From NCBI GenBank assembly GCA_030148025.1, contig JASBUG010000030.1, positions 62,001 to 126,000 on the forward strand: DNA of 64,000 nucleotides. The letters are read 5' to 3'. The stretch comes from Flavobacteriaceae bacterium (GTDB lineage: Bacteria > Bacteroidota > Bacteroidia > Flavobacteriales > Flavobacteriaceae). Below are positions 26,804-34,909 of this stretch, in pieces. The first letter of the stretch is position 1, and each line of letters starts with the position of its first letter. The notes beneath the pieces were generated by a model, which was not told the DNA's origin, made no database searches, and saw nothing but the letters and a program-made list of their open reading frames with translations. The position numbers and the translations under genes were made by a program.

Positions 26804-26858
26804 AGGAGCAATTGATTTTTTGAGCAAGTTATTTATTTAAATTAAGTTAAAAAAATCA

Positions 26859-26888
26859 TTGTGAAAATATTAAATGGTTGTATCTTTG
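26859..26888 (+). promoter_or_regulatory. Promoter of the SRP RNA gene
   Basis: TTG at 26859-26861, exactly 19 bases, then TATCTTTG at 26881-26888. This is a textbook Bacteroidota sigma-70-type promoter directly upstream of the RNA. Confidence 0.85.
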
Positions 26889-26893
26889 CAGCC

Positions 26894-26990
26894 GGCAAGT
26901 CCTACACAACCAGCTCCTGTTTAATCCTCCAGGGCGGGAACGCAGCAAAGGTCGACGGTTGTAGCGGTGTGATGTAGGTAGCTTGCCTTT
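26894..26990 (+). ncRNA. ffs: Signal recognition particle RNA (4.5S type)
   Basis: The 5' GGCAAG pairs with CTTGCC near the 3' end, forming the long closed hairpin of the small bacterial SRP RNA. The apical part contains CCAGGGCGGGAACGCAGCAA, the conserved symmetric and asymmetric loops that bind Ffh. A T run at 26988-26994 acts as terminator. The RNA scaffolds the Ffh GTPase for co-translational targeting to the membrane. It lies alone between the glutaminyl cyclase (opposite strand) and SDR genes. Confidence 0.95.
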
Positions 26991-27052
26991 TTTTGTGCCT
27001 TTTACTTTCCTAGAAAACTTTAAATAGTAACTTTACCCTTTAAAATTAATAT

Positions 27053-27856
27053 ATGTCTAAAGTTGTTTTGATAACCGGAGGGTCTTCAGGAATTGGTAAA
27101 TCTATTGGAGAATTTCTTCAGGAAAAAGGTCTTAAGGTTTACGGTACTAGCAGAAATCCGCAAAATTACCCTAATAGTAAATTTCCTATTGTAGCACTTG
27201 ATGTAACTAATAAACAAAGTGTTATTAATTGTGTAGCTGAAGTAATTAAAAAAGAAGGGCAATTAGACATTTTAATTAATAATGCAGGTGTTGGTATTAC
27301 TGGGCCTATTGAAGAAATTCCAGAGGTTGAGATAAAAAACAATTTTGAAACAAATTTCTTTGGGCCAATTAATATGATTAAAGCAGTATTACCTCAAATG
27401 CGTAAGCAAAATTCTGGATTAATAATTAATATTACATCTATAGCTGGTTATATGGGCTTACCATATAGAGGTATCTATAGTGCTAGTAAAGGTGCTTTTG
27501 AAATTTTAACAGAAGCCTTTAGAATGGAGATCAAAGATTTTAATATTCATATGACCAACGTGGCGCCTGGTGACTTTGCAACCAATATAGCTGCAGGTCG
27601 CTATCACGCTCCTGAGTTAGAAAACTCTCCATATAAAGTACCTTACGGAAATACCTTGCGTTTAATGAATGAGCACGTAGATCACGGCAGTGATCCTGGT
27701 ATTATGGCAAAGGTAATTTTCAAGATCATAAATACTAAGAACCCCAAGGTACACTACAAGGTTGGTGCATTTATGCAAAAGTTTTCTATTGTATTGAAGC
27801 GTATTCTACCAGATAAGGTTTACGAAAAACTATTATTAAACCATTATAAGTTATAG
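27053..27856 (+). CDS. SDR family oxidoreductase
   Basis: A 267-residue classical short-chain dehydrogenase. The cofactor motif is LITGGSSGIGKS (residues 6-17), followed by NNAGVG, the catalytic serine in INITSIAG and the YxxxK motif in YSASKGAF. The residues after the second strand (GTSRNP) favour NADPH. The C-terminal tail (VLKRILPDKVYEKLLLNHYKL) is amphipathic, as in membrane-associated retinol- or ketosphinganine-like SDRs. Substrate unknown. It is monocistronic between the SRP RNA and the aldolase. Confidence 0.92.
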   Translation: MSKVVLITGGSSGIGKSIGEFLQEKGLKVYGTSRNPQNYPNSKFPIVALDVTNKQSVINCVAEVIKKEGQLDILINNAGVGITGPIEEIPEVEIKNNFETNFFGPINMIKAVLPQMRKQNSGLIINITSIAGYMGLPYRGIYSASKGAFEILTEAFRMEIKDFNIHMTNVAPGDFATNIAAGRYHAPELENSPYKVPYGNTLRLMNEHVDHGSDPGIMAKVIFKIINTKNPKVHYKVGAFMQKFSIVLKRILPDKVYEKLLLNHYKL

Positions 27857-27893
27857 CACTTCCGTTTATAACTTACCTTAATATGTTAACAAT

Positions 27894-27914
27894 ATTCTGA
27901 ATTGGGTTCAGAAT
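27894..27914. promoter_or_regulatory. Inverted repeat upstream of the transaldolase-like gene
   Basis: 8-bp arms ATTCTGAA and TTCAGAAT flank the 5-base spacer TTGGG. No T run follows, so it is not a classical terminator of the SDR gene; an operator is more likely. Confidence 0.5.
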
Positions 27915-27921
27915 AAATCGT

Positions 27922-27938
27922 AAATTCGCAGCGAATTT
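27922..27938. promoter_or_regulatory. Second inverted repeat in the same leader region
   Basis: Perfect arms AAATTCGC and GCGAATTT around a single A. It overlaps a -7-like TAAATTCG (27921-27928) and would also form a 5' hairpin 30 bases before the ATG. Confidence 0.45.
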
Positions 27939-27967
27939 TAAACACAACTAAAAACTAATTTTAAGCG

Positions 27968-28621
27968 ATGAAATTTTTTATTGATACTGCCAATTTAGAT
28001 CAGATTAAAGAAGCACAGGATATGGGTATACTTGATGGTGTAACCACAAATCCATCTTTAATGGCAAAAGAAGGTATTACAGGTCATGATAACATTATGA
28101 AACACTATGTAGACATTTGTAATATTGTTGATGGTGACGTAAGTGCTGAGGTAATTTCTACTGATTTTGAAGGAATGGTAAGAGAAGGGGAGGCTTTGGC
28201 AGAATTACACGACCAAATAGTAATTAAACTACCAATGATCAAAGATGGGGTTAAAGCGTGTAAATATTTTTCTGAAAGAGGTATTAAAACAAATGTTACT
28301 TTAGTGTTTTCTCCAGGTCAAGCTTTGTTGGCTGCAAAGGCTGGAGCTACATATGTATCTCCATTTATTGGGCGTTTAGACGATATCTCTACAGATGGAT
28401 TGAACTTAATTGCTGAAATACGTCAAATTTTTGATAACTATGGCTTTGGTACAGAAATATTAGCAGCTTCAGTACGTCATACTATGCATGTTATTGATTG
28501 TGCTAAAATTGGTGCCGATGTTATGACAGGACCTTTAAGTTCAATTGAAGGATTATTAAAGCATCCATTAACAGATATTGGATTGGCAAAGTTTTTAGCC
28601 GATTATAAAAAAGGGAATTAA
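27968..28621 (+). CDS. fsa: Fructose-6-phosphate aldolase / transaldolase-like protein (FSA/TalC type)
   Basis: A 217-residue class I aldolase of the small transaldolase subfamily. The opening [16 protein letters not shown] and DGVTTNPSL are diagnostic. The Schiff-base lysine is K87 in [11 protein letters not shown], and [14 protein letters not shown] follows. Enzymes of this group act either as transaldolase in the pentose phosphate pathway or as fructose-6-phosphate aldolase; sequence alone does not decide, and both are cytosolic. Two inverted repeats precede it, hinting at regulation. A hairpin terminator follows. Confidence 0.93.
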   Translation: MKFFIDTANLDQIKEAQDMGILDGVTTNPSLMAKEGITGHDNIMKHYVDICNIVDGDVSAEVISTDFEGMVREGEALAELHDQIVIKLPMIKDGVKACKYFSERGIKTNVTLVFSPGQALLAAKAGATYVSPFIGRLDDISTDGLNLIAEIRQIFDNYGFGTEILAASVRHTMHVIDCAKIGADVMTGPLSSIEGLLKHPLTDIGLAKFLADYKKGN

Positions 28622-28656
28622 GGAACTTTAATTATAAAATAAGAAAGAATAATACT

Positions 28657-28686
28657 AAAGGTTACATATTTATGTAGCCTTTTTTA
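28657..28686. terminator. Terminator between fsa and the opposing lipoprotein gene
   Basis: 12-bp stem AAAGGTTACATA / TATGTAGCCTTT with one T-G wobble, followed by a T run. It overlaps the stop of the convergent gene. Confidence 0.85.
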
Positions 28687-30102
28687 TTTGATCTTATCAA
28701 GGAGCTTATTGATACTGTAATCAAAAATATTAGCATTAGAAGCTATGATCGTACTATTAGCATCAATAACAAATACCTTATTAACGTATTGAATGGCTAA
28801 CAATTTTCTAGCTGCTTGAGGGTTTTTAAAGCGATACTCTTGCTTATAATCAAATTGATGTTGTTTTAAAATACGTTTCCAAACTTTGTAAGTGTTTGAG
28901 TTTATATTTATAGAAATAAAGTCAATATTAGGATAAGCTTCTTGTAAGTTTTTAACTTTATAATGACTGTTTTTAAAGTGCTCCTTGTACTTGTTGCTCC
29001 AGAAATATAAAACAGAAGGTTTTGAAGTAATTTCATTTAATGTAGTAACTTCATTTTTATAATTTAAAATTTCTACTTCTGGAAGTATATTGCCTTCTTT
29101 TAGCCTTTTAATAGTACTATATAAGCTTGTAATGTATTGCTCGTTTTCTTCATTTGTATTTTTTTCGATAAACGAGTTATAAACTAGCTCTGAATCATTA
29201 AAAGACTTTGCATTAGATAAAAAGTTACGAGTAGAGTATTTTAATAAAATGTTTTTAATTTCTTCACTATGCACTAAATCATTTATTAATTCAAGCTTAT
29301 TTAAATTATAATCTACGTTAGTTCTATCTAAAGTTAGTTTGCCTGTTTCTTTAAAATATTTTTCAGAAGCTAGGTTATTAAAATGAGGAAATAGAAAATT
29401 GTAATACGGATAGAATTCTGTTAACTCATTATCATTATAATTGATTTTTTTTCTAAAATCATAGTAATTTTTAGGTAATGAGTCTAAACTAATTGGAGAG
29501 TTCATCCCATAATGCCTTAAAGGATATAGTTCTTTTCTTGTATAATTACTAAAATCGATGCTTAACTTACCTACTTTTTTAAAAAGATCTGAGGTAGGAT
29601 ACCTTTCTATAAAACTATTTAAGCTATTATATTTTTCTAACTTCATTGAGTCAAGTTTAGCTAATAGTTCATCTTGTTCTATGTCTTCAGACCTAGAGAG
29701 TTTTGATACAACGCGATCTTCTTCATCTAGATCTAAGTATAAATTAATAAGATAATTATTTTTCTTAGAGCCTCTACCAGAGTATACAAATGATTCATCA
29801 AAATCAATGGTGTTTAAACGAATCATTAAACTATCGTTAGGTTCAACAATAGCAAACTGTGCTTCATCTCCATGTACAATAGTATAAAGTCCAGGGTTTA
29901 AGCTTTCAAAATGATGATAAAATCTGTTATTTTCATCTAGGTAAATAGTATCACCTGTGGAACTTTCATTGTAAATGGTTAAATAATCATTATTCGGATT
30001 AATGATTTCACCTCCAATGTAAGCTTGTCCACAACTGTTTTCCACATTTTTACAGCTAAAAACAGTGATGATTAGTAATATAGGTACTATTAATTGCTTC
30101 AT
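28684..30102 (-). CDS. Thioredoxin-fold lipoprotein lacking the CxxC motif
   Basis: A 472-residue lipoprotein from the ATG at 30102 (leader ending ITVFSC; an in-frame TTG at 30123 adds seven residues). Region 25-120 resembles the DUF4369-like beta domain of TlpA/AhpC-type lipoproteins, then a long helical linker, then a C-terminal thioredoxin fold (VEILNYKNEVTTLNEI, SVLYFWSNKYKEHF, IDFISININ, VNKVFVIDANSTIIAS). Where TlpA-like proteins have WCxxC this one has WSNKYKEH, so no redox cysteines remain. It may be a non-catalytic relative. A minus-strand TACTTTTG at 30146-30153 is a candidate promoter. Confidence 0.8.
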   Translation of the reverse strand: MKQLIVPILLIITVFSCKNVENSCGQAYIGGEIINPNNDYLTIYNESSTGDTIYLDENNRFYHHFESLNPGLYTIVHGDEAQFAIVEPNDSLMIRLNTIDFDESFVYSGRGSKKNNYLINLYLDLDEEDRVVSKLSRSEDIEQDELLAKLDSMKLEKYNSLNSFIERYPTSDLFKKVGKLSIDFSNYTRKELYPLRHYGMNSPISLDSLPKNYYDFRKKINYNDNELTEFYPYYNFLFPHFNNLASEKYFKETGKLTLDRTNVDYNLNKLELINDLVHSEEIKNILLKYSTRNFLSNAKSFNDSELVYNSFIEKNTNEENEQYITSLYSTIKRLKEGNILPEVEILNYKNEVTTLNEITSKPSVLYFWSNKYKEHFKNSHYKVKNLQEAYPNIDFISININSNTYKVWKRILKQHQFDYKQEYRFKNPQAARKLLAIQYVNKVFVIDANSTIIASNANIFDYSINKLLDKIK

Positions 30103-30214
30103 AGTAAATTTAACAGTCTCCAAAATTTGGGTGCCTATTTCTATACAAAAGTATGTTTTGCATGCTAAAAGTGTTGTTAATGCGTTGTTAAATGTTATTA
30201 TGACTAGCGTTTAA

Positions 30215-30245
30215 TTGCTTGTATGGATTGATTTTTCTACTTTTG
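30215..30245 (+). promoter_or_regulatory. Promoter of the ABC-F gene
   Basis: TTG at 30215-30217, 20-base spacer, then TACTTTTG at 30238-30245 matching TAnnTTTG. The ATG follows 22 bases later. Confidence 0.7.
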
Positions 30246-30267
30246 CGCCGAATTTAAACACAATAAA

Positions 30268-31893
30268 ATGTTATCAGTTTCTAACTTATCTGTACAGTTT
30301 GGTAAACGCGTTCTTTTTGATGAGGTAAATACCACATTTAATAATGGTAATTGCTATGGAATTATTGGAGCAAATGGTGCTGGAAAATCTACTTTTTTAA
30401 AGATTCTTTCAGGAAAACAAGACCCAACTTCTGGTCATGTTCATTTAGAGCCTGGAAAGAGAATGTCTGTTTTTGAACAGGATCATAGTTTATATGATGA
30501 GTACCCAGTTTTAGAAACAGTATTACGTGGTAATAAGCCTTTATTTAAGATCAAATCTGAAATTGATGCACTTTATGCTGATTATAGTGATGAAAATGCA
30601 GAAAAGATAGGAGAGCTTCAAGTGCAATTTGAAGAAATGAACGGTTGGAATGCCGATAGTGATGCAGCAGCAATGTTATCAAATTTAGGGATCAAGGAAG
30701 ATTTACATTATACCTTGATGAGAGATCTTGATGGGAAGCAAAAAGTACGTGTGTTGATTGCACAAGCACTTTTTGGAAATCCAGATGTACTGATCATGGA
30801 TGAGCCTACTAACGATCTGGATTATGAAACTATTTCGTGGTTAGAGAACTTTTTAGCCAATTACGATAATTGTGTTATTGTGGTATCTCACGACCGTCAC
30901 TTTTTAGATGCTGTTTGTACACATATTTCAGATATAGATTTTGGAAAAATAAATCACTTTTCTGGGAACTATACATTTTGGTATGAGTCATCTCAATTAG
31001 CTGCAAAGCAACGCGCACAACAAAACAAAAAAGCAGAAGATAAGAAGAAAGAATTAGAGGAGTTTATTAGACGTTTCTCTGCGAATGTAGCAAAATCAAA
31101 ACAAGCTACAAGTAGAAAGAAGATGATCGATAAACTTAATGTGTCAGAAATTAAACCATCTAGTCGTCGCTATCCGGCAATTATATTTGAAAGAGATAGA
31201 GAAGCTGGAGATCAAATTCTTAATGTAGAAGGATTAGCGGCATCTATTGATGGAGATGTGCTGTTTAGAAATATAGATATAAACCTAAATAAAGGCGATA
31301 AGGTAGTAGTGTTTTCAAGAGATTCGAGAGCCACAACTGCTTTTTATCAAATACTTGCAGGAAATGAAACAGCAGACTCTGGAAAATTTTCTTGGGGAGT
31401 TACAACTACGCAATCGTATTTACCATTAGATAACAGTGCCTTTTTTGATAATAAACTTACACTTGTAGATTGGTTGCGTCAATGGGCAACTACTGAAGAA
31501 GAAAGAGAAGAGGTGTATGTTAGAGGCTTTTTAGGGAAAATGATCTTTAGTGGAGAAGAGGCACTTAAGACAGCCGATGTACTTTCGGGAGGAGAAAAAG
31601 TAAGATGTATGTTGTCTAGAATGATGATGATTCGCGCTAACGTTTTAATGTTAGACGAACCTACAAACCATTTAGATCTGGAAAGTATCACAGCTTTTAA
31701 TAATTCGTTGAAGAACTTTAAAGGAACAGTGTTGTTTTCTACTCACGATCATGAGTTTGCACAAACTGTAGCAACACGAGTGATAGAGTTAACGCCAAAT
31801 GGAATTATAGATCGCTTTACAACCTTTGATGAGTATATGCAAGATCCAAAAATAAAAGCATTACGAGAAAAAATGTATACTGTAACAGTATAA
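30268..31893 (+). CDS. ABC-F family ATPase (YbiT/YkpA-like)
   Basis: A 541-residue soluble protein with two ABC domains and no membrane segments, as in translation-associated ABC-F factors that bind the ribosomal E site. NBD1 has Walker A GANGAGKST (34-42) and Walker B VLIMDEPTND, but its signature is degenerate (DLDGKQKVRV). A basic linker with KKAEDKKKELEEF and SKQATSRKKMIDKL follows. NBD2 has an intact signature LSGGEKVRCM and Walker B VLMLDEPTNHLD, yet its P-loop reads FSRDSRATT rather than GxxGxGKT. The order resembles the YbiT/YkpA group. It is monocistronic with its own promoter and terminator. Confidence 0.9.
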   Translation: MLSVSNLSVQFGKRVLFDEVNTTFNNGNCYGIIGANGAGKSTFLKILSGKQDPTSGHVHLEPGKRMSVFEQDHSLYDEYPVLETVLRGNKPLFKIKSEIDALYADYSDENAEKIGELQVQFEEMNGWNADSDAAAMLSNLGIKEDLHYTLMRDLDGKQKVRVLIAQALFGNPDVLIMDEPTNDLDYETISWLENFLANYDNCVIVVSHDRHFLDAVCTHISDIDFGKINHFSGNYTFWYESSQLAAKQRAQQNKKAEDKKKELEEFIRRFSANVAKSKQATSRKKMIDKLNVSEIKPSSRRYPAIIFERDREAGDQILNVEGLAASIDGDVLFRNIDINLNKGDKVVVFSRDSRATTAFYQILAGNETADSGKFSWGVTTTQSYLPLDNSAFFDNKLTLVDWLRQWATTEEEREEVYVRGFLGKMIFSGEEALKTADVLSGGEKVRCMLSRMMMIRANVLMLDEPTNHLDLESITAFNNSLKNFKGTVLFSTHDHEFAQTVATRVIELTPNGIIDRFTTFDEYMQDPKIKALREKMYTVTV

Positions 31894-31924
31894 AAAAAAG
31901 CCACTTTTAAAGTGGCTTTTTTTA
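31894..31924. terminator. Bidirectional terminator after the ABC-F gene
   Basis: Stem AAAAAGCCACTTT / AAAGTGGCTTTTT with A and T runs on both sides. It also ends the convergent DUF2007 gene, whose stop lies inside the T run. Confidence 0.9.
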
Positions 31925-32152
31925 TGCTTCCATTTCGGCTAATGCTCCTTGAACTATAGGAACAGCTTTATCCAGTTCGTCTTCATGAACATAGACTTCT
32001 TGAAGTAAATGACCTCCATAAATCTTTGGATCGAGTCCAGATTCATTTTGATCTTTAATAACTGGTGTAATGTTTACCGCCTCAAGTTTAGAGGTTAAAA
32101 GTTGAACAATTATAATGCTTCCTGTATATATTCTGGTATAATGTGATTCCAT
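31922..32152 (-). CDS. DUF2007 domain protein (putative signal-transducing protein)
   Basis: A 76-residue cytosolic protein consisting of a single DUF2007 domain: YTRIYTGSIIIVQLLTSKLEAVNITPVIKD, then GGHLLQEVYVHEDELDKAVPIV. The fold is ferredoxin-like and similar to PII-type regulators. No catalytic residues are seen and the binding partner is unknown. It converges on the ABC-F gene through a shared terminator and diverges from the decarboxylase gene. Confidence 0.87.
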   Translation of the reverse strand: MESHYTRIYTGSIIIVQLLTSKLEAVNITPVIKDQNESGLDPKIYGGHLLQEVYVHEDELDKAVPIVQGALAEMEA

Positions 32153-32230
32153 AATCTATTGTGTTTAAAGATGTCTCTTAAAGATACGAAAAAAACAAAT
32201 CAAATTATGTACATTTAGAACGATAAATAG

Positions 32231-32240
32231 ACGAATTCGT
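32231..32240. promoter_or_regulatory. Palindrome upstream of the PLP decarboxylase gene
   Basis: ACGAATTCGT is a perfect 10-bp palindrome 30 bases before the GTG start, downstream of a -7-like TACATTTA (32210-32217). It may be an operator or chance. Confidence 0.3.
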
Positions 32241-32270
32241 TATAAAATTACAACTTAAAGCCAACCCTAA

Positions 32271-33728
32271 GTGAATAATTTAAAAGAACAAATTTTAGCA
32301 TTGCAATCCATCTCTGGAAATTTGGAACCTACCGAGCAGGAAAGAGATCATTTTTTGGAAAAAACAAAAAACTACACCAATCATTTTATAAATACTTTAG
32401 ATAGCTCTAAAACTTTTGAAACTAAAAAGGTAAATGCAGAGCGACTTTCTGTAAATAACGAAAAACGCTCTATAGAAGAGGTTTTAAATATTTATGCTTC
32501 TGAAGTTGCTGAAACAGGAATGAAGCCAGCTTCTGGAGGACATTTGGGCTATATTCCGGGAGGCGGAATTTATGCATCATCATTAGCAGATTATCTGGCA
32601 GATATTACCAATGAATATGCAGGCATGTATTTTGCTTCTCCAGGAGGTGTTACTATTGAAAATCACCTTATTGATTGGATGAAATCAATATTTGGTTTCC
32701 CTTCTACTTCTGTTGGTAATTTAACTTCTGGTGGCTCTATTGCAAATTTAATAGCTCTCACTGCAGCGCGCGACAAGCACAGAATTAAAAATGCTATTAT
32801 AGAAAAAAGCGTGATATATATGAGTCCGCAAGTGCATCACTGCATTCATAAAGCCTTACGTATTATTGGATTGGAAGATGTACAGATAAGATATTTGGAA
32901 TTGGATGATAATTCTAAAATAATTGCGGAAGATTTAAAAGATAAAATTCAAGTCGATAAAAGCAATGGATTAAATCCATTTGTTGTTGTTGCCTCAGCAG
33001 GAACAACAGATACTGGAGCTATAGATCCATTAGAAGCTATAGGTGAAATAGCGAAGGCTAATAATTTGTGGTACCATATTGATGGTGCTTACGGAGGTTT
33101 TTTTGTGCTGATCGATAAAGTAAAAAATAAGTTTAAGGGGTTGGAAATGGCAGATTCTCTGGTTATAGACCCTCATAAAGGCTTGTTCTTACCTTATGGA
33201 TTAGGAGCTGTGTTGGTAAAAGACAAGCAGGCTGTGTACCATTCAAATCATTATGTAGCTAATTATATGCAAGATGCAATAAATGAAGACTTCCCCGTAA
33301 ATCCTGCCGATGTATCTCCAGAATTAACAAAGCACTTTAGAGGGTTGCGATTATGGTTGCCTCTTTTGTTACATGGTCTAGAACCATTTCAAGCCTGCTT
33401 AGAAGAGAAGTTATTGTTAACTACTTATTTTAGAGAAGAACTCAAAAAGATTGGATTTAAATTAGGACCAGAACCTGATCTTTCTGTTAGCTATTTCTGG
33501 TATCCTTCAACTACAGATGAAAATGAATTTAATGAACGCTTGATACAAGAGATACATAAGGATGGAGAAATTTTTTTAAGCTCAACATTAATCAATGGAA
33601 AGTTTGTGATACGTATGGCTATTTTATCGTTTAGAACCAAGCTTGAAACTATTGACAGAGCTATTTCTATGATTGATAGAATAAGGAAAGAGATAGAATT
33701 TGAAATGAATAACAACCATGAAAGTTAA
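32271..33728 (+). CDS. Group II pyridoxal-phosphate-dependent amino-acid decarboxylase
   Basis: A 485-residue PLP enzyme of the aromatic-L-amino-acid/glutamate decarboxylase group. The N-terminal KPASGGHLGYIPGGG shapes the substrate pocket. LTSGGSIANL binds the phosphate, H190 in SPQVHHCIHKA stacks on PLP, D271 in YHIDGAYGG pairs with the pyridine nitrogen, and K303 in DPHKGLF forms the Schiff base. The start is GTG at 32271, directly after an in-frame TAA. Substrate cannot be assigned; tyrosine, tryptophan or aspartate decarboxylation are options. The P1 peptidase gene begins inside its last 11 bases, which implies translational coupling. Confidence 0.9.
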   Translation: MNNLKEQILALQSISGNLEPTEQERDHFLEKTKNYTNHFINTLDSSKTFETKKVNAERLSVNNEKRSIEEVLNIYASEVAETGMKPASGGHLGYIPGGGIYASSLADYLADITNEYAGMYFASPGGVTIENHLIDWMKSIFGFPSTSVGNLTSGGSIANLIALTAARDKHRIKNAIIEKSVIYMSPQVHHCIHKALRIIGLEDVQIRYLELDDNSKIIAEDLKDKIQVDKSNGLNPFVVVASAGTTDTGAIDPLEAIGEIAKANNLWYHIDGAYGGFFVLIDKVKNKFKGLEMADSLVIDPHKGLFLPYGLGAVLVKDKQAVYHSNHYVANYMQDAINEDFPVNPADVSPELTKHFRGLRLWLPLLLHGLEPFQACLEEKLLLTTYFREELKKIGFKLGPEPDLSVSYFWYPSTTDENEFNERLIQEIHKDGEIFLSSTLINGKFVIRMAILSFRTKLETIDRAISMIDRIRKEIEFEMNNNHES

Positions 33729-34848
33729 ATTAATTACAGCAATATTATTACTTGTCTTTACTATGAATATAAATGCTCAGCAAAAACGTGTACGCGATTA
33801 CGGAATTGAAATAGGTGTATTAAAACCTGGTAAAAATAATGCCATAACCGATGTTGAGGGCGTTACAGTTGGACATAAAACTTTGATTAAAGATAATAAT
33901 GTTCGTACAGGAGTAACAGCTATCATACCACATCAAGGCAACATATTTCAACAAAAAATACCTGCAGCTATTTATATTGGTAATGGCTTTGGAAAATTAG
34001 CAGGATATTCACAAGTTAAAGAATTGGGAAACATAGAAACTCCTATAATTTTAACTAATACATTAAATGTTGCCACAGCCATTAATGGCTTAATAAGTTA
34101 TACTTTAGAACAACGAGAGAATAAAGATGTAAGATCGGTAAATGCTGTTGTAGGAGAAACTAATGATGGTTGGTTAAATGATATTAGGGGAAGGCATGTC
34201 ACTGAACAAGATGTTAGGGAAGCTATTAATAATACAAAATCTGGTCAGGTTGAAGAAGGAAATGTAGGGGCAGGAACTGGAACAGTTTGTTTTGGATATA
34301 AAGGCGGAATTGGTACTTCATCTAGAGAGCTGCCAAAATCTTTAGGTGGTTATACCGTTGGTGTTTTGGTGCAAACAAATTTTGGTGGTGTATTAGAAAT
34401 TAATGGGGTGCCGATTGCTAAAGAGCTACAAAAATATCCGTATAGAGATAAAATTTTAAATGATGCTGATGGTTCCTGCATGATAGTCGTAATTACAGAT
34501 GCACCTTTAAATGCTAGAAATCTAGAGCGTTTGGCTAAACGTGCTATGTTAGGTTTAGGAAAAACAGGAGGAATTGCATCAAACGGAAGTGGTGATTATG
34601 TTATTGCTTTATCTACAGCTAAAGATAACTTAGTTGCATATAAAAGTGACGCTGTTGTTGTACAAAAAGCAGAAGTAAGAAATGATGATATGTCACCTTT
34701 ATTTCTAGCTACAATAGAGGCGACAGAAGAGGCTATTTTAAACTCTTTATTTACGGCAGAAACTACCGAAGGACGTGATGGACATATTATTGAATCACTT
34801 CCAATTGAAAAAGTAATATCTATTATGAAAAAGTATAATAAGATCTAA
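33718..34848 (+). CDS. Exported P1 family peptidase (DmpA/L-aminopeptidase-like)
   Basis: A 376-residue self-cleaving N-terminal nucleophile-type hydrolase with a signal peptide (1-20, ending NINAQ). The opening RDYGIEIGVLKPGKNNAITDVEGVTVGH is diagnostic. Autocleavage should occur between G252 and S253 in ADGSCMIVVITDAPL, freeing S253 as the nucleophile. NGSGDYVIALST (289-300) is the second conserved motif. These enzymes remove N-terminal amino acids or beta-residues from peptides in the periplasm. Its start overlaps the upstream decarboxylase by 11 bases, linking peptide trimming to amino-acid decarboxylation. Confidence 0.92.
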   Translation: MKVKLITAILLLVFTMNINAQQKRVRDYGIEIGVLKPGKNNAITDVEGVTVGHKTLIKDNNVRTGVTAIIPHQGNIFQQKIPAAIYIGNGFGKLAGYSQVKELGNIETPIILTNTLNVATAINGLISYTLEQRENKDVRSVNAVVGETNDGWLNDIRGRHVTEQDVREAINNTKSGQVEEGNVGAGTGTVCFGYKGGIGTSSRELPKSLGGYTVGVLVQTNFGGVLEINGVPIAKELQKYPYRDKILNDADGSCMIVVITDAPLNARNLERLAKRAMLGLGKTGGIASNGSGDYVIALSTAKDNLVAYKSDAVVVQKAEVRNDDMSPLFLATIEATEEAILNSLFTAETTEGRDGHIIESLPIEKVISIMKKYNKI

Positions 34849-34909
34849 ATTAATGTTGTTGTTAGGTTTGTAAATAAATAGATACTAAGTACTTGCAATA
34901 CTTTTAATT

